Shown here piece by piece: positions 1 to 11,962 of a stretch of DNA of 64,000 bases; positions within the stretch are counted from its first letter, which is position 1, and each line of letters starts with the position of its first letter. Both the position numbers and the translations under genes were made by a program. The stretch comes from Liquidambar formosana. Its lineage: Eukaryota > Streptophyta > Magnoliopsida > Saxifragales > Altingiaceae. The stretch is from the NCBI GenBank assembly GCA_039720395.1, contig CM077822.1:22837267-22901266 (forward strand), in the 5' to 3' direction. The notes under the pieces are model-generated. The model was not told where the DNA came from. It ran no database searches and worked only from the letters and a program-made list of their open reading frames with translations.

Positions 1-720
1 GTGTGTTGAATTTTGCAGGACACTTGGTAATTACAAGGAAAATAAAGCACATGTGGCATAAGTTCATCTTAGGAGGTTACAAGAAGACATGTGGAGCAAT
101 TAGAATGAAGGAATTAATGCCTGCAAGTTAGTAGGAGTTACTAATAGTTTTAGGAAGTTAAGAGTAGTTTTCTTGTAATTCTATAAACAGGCCTTGAAGC
201 CTTCATTGTAAGCCTCTCAATCAATCAAATTATCAATTTTAAACTCCAGTCTCAAGACTCCGGTCTTTATCTTAGAAGTAGTTGGCCCTTAAGGCAATTT
301 AATTCAAAAATCCAGGAACGTGTTCCTTCCTGGTCAAAGGAGTGTGCATTCCTTTGCAATTCAAAAGATACATTTGAAACGCTTGCGGATCGCATATTCA
401 AATCGTTGTAATTGGATTTGATTTCATTCAATTTTACTATCCGCGGTGAATAGTGAAATCAACTCACATTACTCGTTTGAATGATCAAAATGTCGAAATC
501 CTCGAATCAGACGGCGAATGTTAAATCCTCTTCGATGAGGCATTCGAATCAGTCGCACAAATCACCTGAGAAAGGCTGGCACGTCCCACACTCCATGTCG
601 ACTTCAAAGTGCCAGCAAGAAATGTTTTTTGAGGAAACAACTTTTAAGGCACACGTTAAGAAAACTTATTAAAAAAATGGTGAACTCTGTTTAAATGATG
701 TCTAGATCCTCTCTAAGAGG
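1..720 (+). mobile_element. LTR and start of internal region of a truncated LTR retroelement (probable)
   Basis: The first ~470 bases look like an LTR. There is a TATA-like TATAAACAGG near 182, followed by a stretch of the kind seen at LTR transcription starts and poly(A) sites. A short polar Ser/Asn/Lys/His-rich reading frame then begins at 481-490 (MSKSSNQTAN...) and stops at 672. That resembles the beginning of a gag gene cut short. The left boundary lies outside the window, and I found no second LTR, PBS or target duplication. The call is therefore inference from architecture only. It could also be ordinary intergenic DNA with a chance frame. Confidence 0.4.
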
Positions 721-2736
721 GTAATCTTACCAGTAAGTTTGACATTAGTAAGTGAAATCTTCTTAATAAATCAGATGCTCCTCCCACTCTCGAATCCCAA
801 ATTGGTGGGTGGAAACATAAAAGCCACCTTTGTTGGTAGCCTGATGGGGATTGGTCTGTAGCCTAGACCCTTTCATTTTTTTTAAAAAATAAAAATAAAA
901 AAAGGCCCTAGTGGACTACTTTATGGGAAACATTCTGTTTTGGCTAAATTTTCATGCTAAGATAATTTATTACACTAGGCGTATGCGTATATATACCTTT
1001 GTATGTGGGGGTAGAATAATTGGTATTGGGACTTAGATAAGGCTGGTTCTGAGCATAAATAATCAAAGCAGTCCCTTTGGGTTTTTAATTTTTTATTAAA
1101 AAATGAGGACCTTAAATCAGGTCCAACACTTATACTCATGCCCAAAAAGAGGGGGGTTTCAATTGGCACGTTGAGACTTGTTTTTTTATCTTTCATTTAT
1201 TTTAAAATTTTCAAAATTTAATAAAATATACATAACAGATAACATGAAATTGACCGTGTTAAAAATGAAATATAAACTTTAAATGAAGAAAAAGTTTACT
1301 TAAATGACAAATTTTTGAAAAACTTTATTTTACAAAGTTGTTCAAACTGATGTTTTCTAATATATAATATAGCCAATTTTATGAAAACCTTAAAAAATTT
1401 CTTCTACAAAGTTATTCAAAATGATGTTTTCTAATGACTACTTGGCTAGTTTTATAAAAACCTTTTATATTTTTCATAAAACCTTGAGAAGTGCTAAATA
1501 AGTAGGGTATAAAAAGCAAGTTTTTAGGTGCCAATAGTAGTCTAAAAAAGAAAAAATCAAATACAAACACATTTTTTAATAAACCTAGATCAAATAAGCG
1601 CCTCACCCCAAGTCCAAATTCCAGAGGGCTGTAACCTGAATCCAAATTCCAAAGGACTCCCAACTCAATTCAAACCCAAGCCAAATAATAAATAAATAAA
1701 TAAGTTATATATGCAAGCAAACTTTGAGTGGGTATTTTTTTGGTGGTGGTGGTGGGGGGGGGGGGGGGGGGAAGAGAGAGAGGGGGGGGGGGGGGGGGGG
1801 GGGAGGGGGAATAAGTGGGTACAGCAATATCAAAAACCATTTTTTGCATTGCTGAAGTATATAAATACATCGTTACATTAAAAATGCATTACATAAAATT
1901 TAAAGATTATAAAAATTAAAAAAAAAAAAAAAAGCTGTTTCAACTTATATGAGTTTCTTCTTTTTTTTGCCTCATCACCCACTTTTCCCTCCACGTCCAA
2001 CCATCATTTCTTCCAAATGATGATGTGGCAGATTTGCCTCAAAATCATTTCTTAAGCTACATATAACTTAAAAGTTGTCTTAAACCATATTTGTCTTTAC
2101 CAAATGCATCACCTGTTGGAACACCTATTTTTTTACACATGAGGTAAATTTTAGCTTTGCCTCACGTTTACCACATGGTTAGAGCTGCTCTAAGAGTCAG
2201 TTTATTTATTTATTTTATTTATTTATTATTTTTTTGTGTATGTGATTATATATAGAGGATCCCATCCTATGAGTTCACTTAGGATCCTAAAATCCTCAAG
2301 GCCGCACGGGTCTCAGGAGGCCAAATGTCCCAAATTTAACTTCTTTCACAGAACTAGCCAACAATCAGATATTTATAAGTGTTTATATGATGTAGAGTGG
2401 GCAGTAGTCCTACCTGTGTCTAGGAATTAGGTGAACTAAAAGTCTAAATAAATAATCTTGATTATGATGAATTACCAAATAAGTGGTTGCTAAAGGAATC
2501 TTTTGATTGCTACCTTATCATTTTCTCTTCTTTCCTTTGAATGATTATAAGCATAGAAGGTGGTCCTAGGACCTCTTACAAAACAAAAGGTCTTAGGTTT
2601 AATTCTTACTACTCTCTCTCAAGGCCATTTTTATGAATTTTGTCATGTAAGTGTCTAGTGTATGTGGGATAAGGAGACTACATGTGCCACAGGATAAATT
2701 GAATATAAAGCATGTAGAACCTCCTGATATCTCAAA
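721..2736. other. Intergenic, repeats only
   Basis: No gene recognised. It holds two tandem copies (1316-1390, 1391-1465) of a dispersed repeat with the core GATGTTTTCTAAT, which recurs at 7105-7195, 16476-16565, 61680-61800 and 63118-63210. It also holds the extreme G tract at 1743-1815. Short frames here are compositional. Confidence 0.6.
1740..1815 (+). repeat. Long G-homopolymer tract
   Basis: A (GGT)n run leads into about 20 consecutive G, then GAAGAGAGAGA, then more than 20 further G broken by a single A. On the plus strand this can form G-quadruplexes. It is highly unusual in such AT-rich surroundings, and its exact length may be affected by sequencing or assembly error. Confidence 0.85.
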
Positions 2737-3428
2737 GGGTAAACTACATTAAGACCCCTCTAGAATCTGACAATTACAGATACACTCCCTCACGTTTCTG
2801 AAATTACATTAAGACTCCCTACTTTACAAAATAAACTACAACAAGACCCTTCCTCCTAACCTCCATCCATTAATTTGTTAAATTACTCTCAATTTTTTTT
2901 CAAAATACCCTAACTATTGTTATTGGATAACAACTTTTAAGTTGAATGCATATAACTCATCAGTCCAACACATTCATCCAGCACATTCAATTTTTTTTTT
3001 ATTGATAAACAACTAAAAGATACTCTATATATATATGTAAGAAAAATGCCAAAAAGCTTAAATTTTTTGTCCAACTAATGTGGCAGTCGTCAAATTTGCT
3101 CATTAGAAACAATTATCTATCTAATTAATGTGCCCAAGAAAATTTTTTTTTGATCTGCCAAGTTGCCACCTCTATACATGCATCCCTATTGTAATAATTC
3201 TTTTCATTCATTTCTACATATGAGTAATGCTACATGGTCCTTTTTTTTTTTTTTTTTTTTTTTTGGCCAAATCTACTTACTCAAATGAGGTAACAACTTG
3301 GCAAGTTAATTTTTTTTTTATTTTGCAAATCAATTAAAAATTTAATTAAATAAATAATTGTTTCTAAGGAGCATATCTAATAGCTATCACATCAGTTGGA
3401 TAGAAAATTTAAAATTTTCAGCATTTTT

Positions 3429-3466
<38 letters not shown>

Positions 3467-3757
3467 CTTTTAATTATTTATCAATAATAATTTAAAAAAT
3501 TCAAAAATATTGGATGAACGTATTGGATTGGTGAGTTATTTGCATTTAACATAGAATTAAGTTATCATCCACTAAGGGTAGTTAGGGTATTTTAAAAAAA
3601 AATTAACATTATTTAACAGATTAATTGACGGAAATTAGAGGGAGGGGTCTCTTTGTAATTTACTTTGTAAAATAAGGGGTGTCAGTGTAATTTCAAAAAC
3701 ATGAGAGAGTGTATCTATATAGTCAAATTCTAGAGGAAGTCTTAATGTAATTTACCT
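2737..3757. mobile_element. Foldback MULE-like element with ~480-bp inverted arms
   Basis: The left arm begins GGGTAAACTACATTAAGAC. The right arm ends with the reverse complement of GGTAAATTACATTAAGAC, and the two arms remain complementary over most of the element; the centre is AT-rich. The 9-bp direct repeat TATCTCAAA flanks both sides exactly (2728-2736 and 3758-3766). A 9-bp target duplication is the hallmark of Mutator-like elements. No transposase is encoded, so it is a non-autonomous element. Confidence 0.85.
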
Positions 3758-3766
3758 TATCTCAAA

Positions 3767-4549
3767 AAATAAAAAATAAAAAAAATGGTTTATAAGCATA
3801 GAGATAGTACATCGGAATACATGGGGCCTCTCAACTAGGATGATCCTATTTATTTTTTATGTTTTTTGGGAACAAATATATCCACTTCTTCTCTCTACCA
3901 GAATGTGTCAAATATTCGTTCTTACAAATTTTATAATTGCTCTACCTGCCTTCCTCCAGATAGGGAGGATCCATATTGACCCTAACTGCCACCAACTAAT
4001 GTGAATTGTCAAATTAATTGACTTTCGGCCGGCGCAATATATATATATATATATATATGCTTTAGGATTTTAAATTCCAGGTGTTAAATTAATGCCGCCG
4101 TGCATCATCAAAATCATCTTTTGGCTATTTGTCAGACAATTTCTTCACTCGGATTCTTGGTCTCCTGAATTTTTTTTTGTAAAAGGTACTTGTTCAATTT
4201 CAAGAACGGCGTACTATCCCAACACCTCATCCAAACCGACGTTGGACCTTTTCTTTCATTAAGACAAAAAGGACATCAAAAATTTTTTTGTTTTTTTTTT
4301 GTCAGACTAAAAGGACATCATATGTGTGGACTTTGTTTTCTCGAAACAATTTATGGATTTTATTTTCACAAGTACCATCGAATGTTTCGAGAAAACGAAA
4401 TCCATGTATTATGAATTTTTGGTTAAGGTGTTTGAATTTTTGGTTAAAGTCTCTTTTGTATGGTTTAACGTACCCTTATCATTTTTTCTCAGGATCATTT
4501 TGCCCGATATGAATGAAACGGAGGATTACTTGTATTTAAGGGGATTAGA
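3767..4549. other. Intergenic, nothing recognised
   Basis: AT-rich DNA with an (AT)n tract near 4037-4060. Overlapping short plus-strand frames at 4190-4589 are Phe-rich, in different phases and without family resemblance. I do not consider them genes. Confidence 0.5.
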
Positions 4550-5072
4550 TGTAGGCACACGTGCAACAGGTTATTTTTCAATAATATGAAATATAAATGA
4601 AATTTTTTTTTTAAACGGATTAGATATTAATATCAGTTTGGTTAGATTTTTACTTTGAATGAAACTTATAGTGAGTAATACAATTAATTTGAAAAATTTT
4701 AAGTTAATCACAAATAAATTTAGAATATAATAATTCTCAATAATATATAGTAACATAATATTATATTGATTAACCACAAAACTTCAACAATTTGAAATAA
4801 AAATTTAAATAAAAAAAATTAATCATTATTAAAGATAATGACCCTGCATAAAACTCTAATGAAATACAAAGAAAAATATTTCCTATATAAGTTAACTACA
4901 AAAGTATAAATATCTTCTGTATAAACTTCATTACAATAGTAGTTGTCATCTATTCAACTACAATAAGATTAAAAGGGTACAAAAGGGTAGTTGTGTATTT
5001 AAAATTTAAAATAAGGGTATATTAGTCAATCAAAAGTTTTTCTCATATTCAGCTTTTTATAAGTAGTATAGG
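4550..5072 (-). mobile_element. Helitron relic, minus orientation
   Basis: Read on the minus strand from about 5072, the sequence starts CTATACTACTTATAAAAAGC and continues into the same subterminal sequence (ACTTTTGATTGACTAATATACCCTTATTTT) seen at 37320 on the plus strand. Toward 4550 it ends in a GTTGCACGTGTGCC segment similar to the 3' hairpin of the better-preserved copy ending at 39927. Helitrons begin with TC and end in a hairpin plus CTRR. Here the terminal CTAG has decayed, so the exact 3' end is uncertain. Confidence 0.6.
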
Positions 5073-5301
5073 TAGATAGATTAATCAGGTACGTAAGAAT
5101 CTTAGAACCTCCTAATATCCAAAAAAAAAAAAAAAAAGGAAAAAAAAAAGGAAAAAGAAGAAGAAGAAGAAGAAGAAGAAGAAGAAGAAGAAAAGGTATC
5201 TTTTGTTTGTAGATTGGAATGGTGCGGTTGGTTGGAAAGGTCAAGTTGAAATGTGATTTCATGGAGATGGTAAGGGGCAGTTTGAGCATTGGGTGAGGGG
5301 A

Positions 5302-5335
<34 letters not shown>

Positions 5336-6194
5336 GAAGTATATATTATGGATGGGAGGTGGTGGAGAAGGTTTGGAATATTGGATATAATTATAAAGTG
5401 CATTGGTGTGCTCTTATTCAAACATGATTAGGTTGCATGGTTGAATTGTATTGCTAACAAAGATGACTTTCGCAAAGAAGATTCTTTAATTCTAGACAAA
5501 GAAAGACAAAATCCATCCAATGTTTCACACGTGGGGTGCTTACACACATTGATTTGAAAAGCGTCGATTCATTCAAAAGCAACCCATAGTGCCAAAAGAT
5601 CGGCATCTGGGCAGTATCAGAGCTCAAAAACCTTTCTCTCAAAAACCATCCGAACCATCCAGACTTATTTTACGAAAATTAGCAAAGAGGTCTTTGTAGT
5701 TAGGTGGTATCAGTTGGAAAAAAATTAATATCAGGTTGGGCTATGATCTATATGACCCCACCCCACCCAATCCAACCCAACAGTCCCAACCCGGTTCGAT
5801 GTGGGTGAGCAGCCGTGTGTTGGTTCGAACCTAAGTTTGACTAGGTCATCCCTTCACTACTTGGGTGCCCACTGGACCCCAAGCCCAAGCCCAATCTAAA
5901 TGTATATAAACCCACTCAAGAGTTTTATCTTTTTCCGACAGGGGATAAGCTTTATTACAATCCTACAACCAATTCTTCTTGGATGACTTTAGAGATCAAT
6001 TTTTCATTCAAGTTTTAATGGTTTTGGCTAAATGAATATATGGTTTGAATCTTCACATTGAGATGAACACTTTCTAAAGCGGGCCCGTCTTAAAAGACAC
6101 AAGAGTCCCACATTTAATTTGGCTAAAAAACTCTAGTAGTATCTCTCTCCTCAGTTTCTTTTGTTATTTTATATATATATATATTTATTTTGTT
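5073..6194. other. Intergenic with simple repeats
   Basis: No gene seen. A (GAA)n microsatellite lies at about 5157-5191 and an (ATT)n microsatellite at about 5305-5335. The long minus-strand frame across them is a product of these repeats. 5750-5900 is C-rich low-complexity sequence without coding signature. Confidence 0.6.
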
Positions 6195-6582
6195 TTTATG
6201 ATTACAGTTTCACCCCTCGACATTCTCTCAAAAATATTTTGTATTCCTCTAATTTATTTTTAAACACTTTGAATCCCTCATGTTTGGAAAAATGACACTT
6301 TACACTTTTCCGTCAATCAACCGTTTTATTTTTCAGTAGAAAATGGTGCAGGTGACTTATTCATAACATTTTTAAGACGAAAATCTGCTCGTACTGGTGA
6401 GTTGGAGACAATTTCACCTTTTCATTGACATATAATGATGGCAAAATCGACAAATTTCCATTAACACCTTAGGGTTTAATACTTTTTTTCAAACACGAGG
6501 GAGGTCAAAGTGTTTGAAAACAAAATAGAAGGATGTAAAATATTTTTTAGTAAAACTAAAGGGGATGAAACTATAATTTCCC
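6195..6582. mobile_element. Inverted-repeat MITE (MULE-like architecture)
   Basis: The two ends are inverted copies over ~100 bp. The left end reads ...ATTACAGTTTCACCCCTC and the right end, reverse-complemented, reads GGGAAATTATAGTTTCATCCCC. Both arms go on with CAAACACTTTGA-type sequence further in. No open frame is present. I could not fix a clean target-site duplication, so the superfamily is not assigned with confidence. Confidence 0.65.
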
Positions 6583-7036
6583 ATAATATAAATTATTGAC
6601 ACTTTCTTAATTACTATACTTGGTTCACAATAACGATGATGAATTTTTTCACGAGAGTATATGCGAATTAAATAGAATGGAATAATTATATTTATATGGG
6701 ACATTCAAACAGGCACTTGAGTACTTAAGCAATTTTTGTTATTTTAACTTGTTCTTTTAAGGAATCATATGGAGTGGAAAGTTTTTAAAATATCCAACCT
6801 TTAGGAAATGGGTTTTCAATATGTTGAAAAGGTGAAGAGAGCTTCTTCTTTTTTTTTTTTCTTTTTTTTTTTTATTTACAGGAACAGGTTGTTTTAACCT
6901 CTTAACTTTATTTGTATACCTCATTAATTTTAATTTTTATATTTTTTAAGAAAATATAAAATATTTTTATGAAAATTGGTTGTGTCTACTAAAAAATATT
7001 ATTTTGAACAACTTATAAGAAGCAAGTTTTTCCAAA
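6583..7036. other. Intergenic, nothing recognised
   Basis: AT-rich sequence with T tracts and part of the dispersed repeat family (7000-7036). No coding signal seen. Confidence 0.5.
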
Positions 7037-7192
7037 ATATGTCGTTTAAGTGGATTTTTTAGTCATTTACCGTCTCTATTTCATTTTTATCCAAAAAGTA
7101 TACTTAAACGAAAGTTTTTGAAAACACTTTCTTTTGTAAAGTTGTAGAAAATGATGTTTTCTAGTGAATAACACAACCAGTTTCATAAAAAC

Positions 7193-7253
<61 letters not shown>

Positions 7254-7504
7254 TCAATTGAGAAATTAAAACTAATGGGGTGTGCAAATAAAGTTAAGGG
7301 GTCAATAGCCACCCTCTTTTTTAAAATTGCTTTAGCTCCCTCCCTTTCTCCAAAAAATAATAATAATTATTATAATTATAAACAAAAAATACTTGGTTCA
7401 CAATAAACATCTCTAAGAAGTCAGTCCAACAATGATACTTACCCAAACAAAACATGCAACTGAAAAAAGAGATACAATACTATTTATACAAAAGCTAGCT
7501 GAAT

Positions 7505-7538
<34 letters not shown>

Positions 7539-7543
7539 AAAAA

Positions 7544-7588
<45 letters not shown>

Positions 7589-7649
7589 TAGTGTTCAAGG
7601 CTACCAATACTTGGTGCATTTCTATGCAATCACATGGCTCTTTCTTTGC

Positions 7650-7702
<53 letters not shown>

Positions 7703-8271
7703 TAAAAAAATAGATTTAAAGAGACTCATCTTCACGTAACCTCTTGGTAATTATCTTTTAAACATTTGTTCTAAACGTTGCAACCTCTCCTATTTTACAA
7801 CAAGTTTGCAACTGTTAGAGAGGTTTAATTGTTGGCTTTCTCCTTCCTATTGCTATATTCATATCTTCTTCTCTCTTTTATGGTTATGGAGGTATGCTTC
7901 TCAAATGGTCTCCCATGCATGCTGATTTCTGGTAACAACGTATGACTTTGATATTTGTTTATTTAGTTTTTAATCAAATAGGTTGACACATTTATATGAA
8001 TTGAATATGTTGCCAAGTATTTTTGTGAGTTGAAACATCTTTAAGTAATATTAATTTTTGTGAATTGAATATTCAAGTTTTATTACTGTTGTTATTGTCG
8101 TGGAGTTCTCTTTTTTTTTTGTTTTACCGATTGTATTACTTATCATGTCTTTGCTATTTTTTCATTACTATTATTGCTTTGTATATATACTTATATATTT
8201 ATACGTGTTTACAGGTTGAACTAAGAAAAAAAGAATTCAACTTTTTCAACAAAAAAAAAAAATTGTATCAT

Positions 8272-8546
8272 TGTTGTAAAACCAAGAATTTAGAACAAGT
8301 TATGAGGAGAATAAAATTTCTCATTCATCTTCTTTCTCTTCTTTCTCTCCAAATACATATTTCTTCATTCTCTCCAAAAATATATATCACTCTTCTTTCT
8401 CCCCTTCCCCTTTTATCTTTGTTTGAATTAGGTCCACATGATGGGATTACCTAACCCACTTATGAAGTGGTGTTCCCATTATCACAAAGTGGAGGGGGTG
8501 TGGACATCCACTCAATTGTCCACTCAATGTTTAATATTTTATAACA
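8272..8546 (-). repeat. 3' LTR of the copia element
   Basis: 275 bp. Compared by eye with the right LTR there are about four substitutions and two 1-bp indels (~1.5% substitutions), which indicates a fairly recent insertion. Confidence 0.92.
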
Positions 8547-8559
8547 CTCCCCCTTGGAT
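8547..8559 (-). other. Polypurine tract of the copia element
   Basis: On the minus strand CCAAGGGGGAG directly abuts the first TG of the 3' LTR, as expected for the plus-strand DNA primer. Confidence 0.8.
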
Positions 8560-8579
8560 GTCCACCACACTAAGATAAT

Positions 8580-8760
8580 GTGCCTCGTTAAAACCTTACT
8601 AGAAAAACCCAGTGGGAAAAAACTAGTGAAGGAAAAAGAGTACAACATTTTTGTAAATCTTAGAGTGGTGTTGGACGCACTAAAGAAACTGCCTCATTAA
8701 AACCTTGCCAGGAAAACCCAATGGGACAAAACCTAGGCGAAGGAAAAAGAGTACAGCGTG
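8580..8760. repeat. Two-copy ~68-bp direct repeat
   Basis: TGCCTCGTTAAAACCTTACT at 8581 and TGCCTCATTAAAACCTTGCC at 8690 each begin a unit that ends in GGAAAAAGAGTACA. It lies in the untranslated tail between the polyprotein stop and the PPT. Confidence 0.85.
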
Positions 8761-8804
8761 CATATGTCCAAAAATGAATACTCCCCCTGATAAGAAGATA
8801 AGTA

Positions 8805-10517
8805 TCAACTTAACTGATCGCAAACCCGACGCATTCCAATGCCATATACCAATTTCTTGAATGTTGACGATGGTAAGGCCTTGGTAAATAAATCCGCAAG
8901 ATTATCAGTGGAACGTATTTGCTTCACATCAATTTCATGCCTCTGTTGGAGTTCATGAGTGTAGAAGAACTTTGGTGAAATGTGTTTGGTTCTATCACCT
9001 TTGATGTACCCTCCTTGAATTTGTGCAATACATGCAGCATTATCTTCATAAATTGTTGTTGGCATACCTTTAATCAAAGGTAACCCACATGTGTCTCAAA
9101 TGTGATGGACTACAGATTTTAACCATACACATTCACGACTTGCTTCATGGAGTGCAAGTATCTCAGAGTGATTAGAAGATGTAGCAATTAAAGTCTGCTT
9201 TGTAGATCGCCAAGAGATCGCTGTATTGCCACATGTAAATACATACCCTGTTTGTGAGCGAGCTTTGTGAGGATCAGAAAGGTATCCAGAATCTGTATAT
9301 CCTTCTAAACAAGGACCATGGGCTAATTCCTTTGAGTAAAACAAACCCATATTTGTAGTTCCACGAAGGTAGCGTAAAATATGTTTAATACCATTCCAGT
9401 GTCGTCGAGTTGGAGCAGAACTGAATCTTGCTAATAAGTTGACTGAAAATGCTATATCAGGCCTAGTGCATTGTGCTAAATATAACAAAGCACCTATTGC
9501 ACTAAGATATGGTACTTCAGGACCAAGTAGCATTTCATTATCTTCTTTGGGGCGAAATGGATCTTTCTTAATATCAAGAGATCGAACCACCATGGGAGAA
9601 CTTAGTGGATGCGCTTTATCCATATTAAAACGTTTCAATACCTTTTCGGTATAAGCTGATTGATGGATAAGAATTCCATTTGATTTATGCTCGATCTGCA
9701 AGCCGAGACAATATTTTGTTCTCCCTAAATCTTTCATCTCAAATTCTTTTTTCAAATATTCAGCAGCTTTCATGAGCTCTTCAGGAGTCCCAATTAAATT
9801 TATATCATCAGCATAGACTGCAATGATGGCGAATCTAGATTCTGATTTCTTTATAAATACACAAGGGCATATAGGATTATTAATATATCCTTCTTTAACT
9901 AAGTACTCATTGAGACGATTATACCACATTCTTCCAGATTGTTTTAATCCATACAAGGATCGTCTCAGTTTAATTGAGTACATATTTCGTGGTTGTGATG
10001 TATTTGCTTCAGGCAATTTGAATCCTTCAGGGATTTTCATATATATATCTACATCTAACTTTCCATATAAATATGCAGTAACTACGTCCATAAGACGCAT
10101 GTCAAGTCCTTCTGAGACTGACAGACTAATTAAATATCGAAATGTAATGGCATCCATTACAGGTGAATATGTTTCTTCATAATCAATCCCAGGTCTCTGC
10201 AGGAAACCTTGTGCTACTAAACGAGCTTTATATCTGACGATCTCATTTTTATCATTACGCTTTCTTACAAACACCCATTTGTAACCCACGGGTTTCACAT
10301 CATTGGGTGTTAGGACTACAGGTCCAAATACTTTACGTTTTTCTAGCGAATCCAATTCTGCTTGAATTGCTTCTTTCCACTTTAACCAATCAGGTCTACT
10401 GTGACATTCGTCTACAGTGCGTGGTTCGAGATCATCATCATCTTTCGAAATTTCAGTAGCTACTGCGAAAGAAAATATATAACCACTTCTGAGCGATCCC
10501 ACAATTCTTTTGTACAT
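8805..10517 (-). pseudogene. Copia polyprotein: reverse transcriptase and RNase H, one in-frame stop
   Basis: Ty1/copia pol 3' half. On the minus strand from 10517, residues ~35-270 are the RT, with GYKWVFVRK, YKARLVAQGF, RRSLYGLKQSGRMWY and the catalytic AVYADDINLIG (YADD rather than the commoner YVDD). RNase H follows, with GYTDSGYLSD, SSNHSEILAL and EDNAACIAQ. It ends in STDNLADLFTKALP, the standard copia C-terminus. A TGA at 9096-9098 interrupts the RNase H in frame and splits the protein; otherwise the frame is intact across 8805-9095. Upstream, the frame is lost near 10470-10520 relative to the integrase tail. In a live element this enzyme makes cDNA in cytoplasmic particles; this copy is unlikely to do so. 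Confidence 0.93.
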
Positions 10518-11185
10518 GTATAGTTTATGGAAATTTTTTCATTTCCATGTACATATGCCTCTTTATTGTTTTCTGTCTCTTCAGAGACCTTTTCCTCTTC
10601 AGGAGTTATTAAATCAGAATTTGTGGGAATATTTATTTCTTATTCAATAACCTCTTCCGGAGTACTATTTTCTATATTTTGTTGCCCTTTTATTTTCCTC
10701 TTCCGGGGAACTAAATCTTTTGAACTCAAGGGTCTACCACGCTTCAGGCGTGTAGTAGATGATTCATTTGCTGCAATAATAGTAGACTTACCAATTGGTA
10801 CATTGATCTTTGCTGGTGTACCAATAGATGATTCATTAATAACCACTTCTGAGCAATTCCACAATTCTTTTGTACATTTATAGTTTATGGAAATTTCTTC
10901 ATTTCCATGTACATATGCCTCTTTATTGTTTTCTGTCTCTTCAGGGACATTTTCCTCCTCAGGAGTTATTAAATCAGAATTTGTGGGAATATTTATTTCT
11001 TGTTCAATAGCCTCTTCCAGAGTACTATTTTCTATATTTTGTTGCCCTTTTATTTTCCTCTTCCGGGGAACTAAATCTTTTGAACCCAAGGGTCTACCAC
11101 GCTTCAGGCGTGTAGTAGATAATTCATTTGCTGCAATAATAGTAGACTTACCAATTGGTACATTGATCTTTGCTGGTGTGTTTGC
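10480..11185. repeat. Tandem duplication, period 360 bp
   Basis: AACCACTTCTGAGC starts both units (10480 and 10840) and ATCTTTGCTGGTGT closes both. The copies are very similar by eye. Confidence 0.9.
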
Positions 11186-11440
11186 AGCCGGTATATAAGA
11201 CTTAGTTATTTTTGCTGCGTCTGTAAATGCATCAAGCATTTGGTTAGCAATCTTCTGAAGATGAGTGATCCTCTGTACTTCAGTTTCACATTGAGCAGTA
11301 CGTTGATCAAGATGGGACAAAGATGGTACATTCCAAGAAAGTTCACGTCGTTCTTCTATCAGTGGATTTCCTCCTCCTAACGACGGGAACTATGTTTCAT
11401 CAAAATGACAATCTGCAAATCTTACTATAAAAACATCACT
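10518..11440 (-). pseudogene. Copia integrase C-terminal tail with internal tandem duplication
   Basis: Minus strand from ~11440: a FADCHFDET...FPSLGGGN segment typical of the end of copia integrase, then MSHLDQRTAQCETEVQRI. After that comes a polar linker with RLKRGRPLGSKDLVPRKRK, whose KRGRP core resembles an AT hook. The linker is tandemly duplicated with a 360-bp period (10480-10825 and 10840-11185), giving two KRGRP cores. The second copy has a stop (TAA) right after STPEEVIE at 10640 and then shifts frame before the RT. No catalytic core (zinc finger, DDE) is present. Confidence 0.8.
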
Positions 11441-11962
11441 TTGTTAGTTTGGGGGTGTGAATTCTTACCATTTATTTCACATTATATTTTTCTGGGCTCA
11501 AACCATTTGGGTTTCCTGTTCTTGTTGGTGTGAGAACAATGGGCTGGTATACTTTCTGCCTAATAACACTTATCAGGCTTATCCAAACAAACCCACACTA
11601 GTGCCCAGTACCTGGTATGTCCAAGCCATGGCACGCCTAACCCATTAGCCCAAGACCCTTATCTGCTAACCGACACAATTAGCATGATGAGGGGACTACA
11701 GTATCGAGATGTGATTAAAAGCAGCAGTATTTTATCAAAAGGCAACATTATTAGCAGACGGTTGCAGATCTCGAGAGGATTAATTAATCCTTAATAGCAT
11801 TGGATTCCCAACAATGCATTGGTTTTGCGATCTGTTCTTGATTTGAGTGAGGGCGGTTTTTCTTTAAAAACCAGAGTTTGATTATAGGTGCTTAAACACT
11901 CTTCCCCAACCATTCAACCCTCAGAGAAAACTCTCTTCTTCTAAATCTTCTCTTACGAACTC

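Noticed and set aside
5026..5421. 131-codon minus-strand frame
   Set aside because: Made of translated (GAA)n and (ATT)n repeats plus the Helitron end; no protein-like composition.
7164..7406. Frames of alternating Ile/Tyr on both strands
   Set aside because: Pure translation of an (AT)n microsatellite.
9439..11198. Plus-strand frames of 71-119 codons
   Set aside because: Shadows of the copia RT and integrase-tail coding strand.
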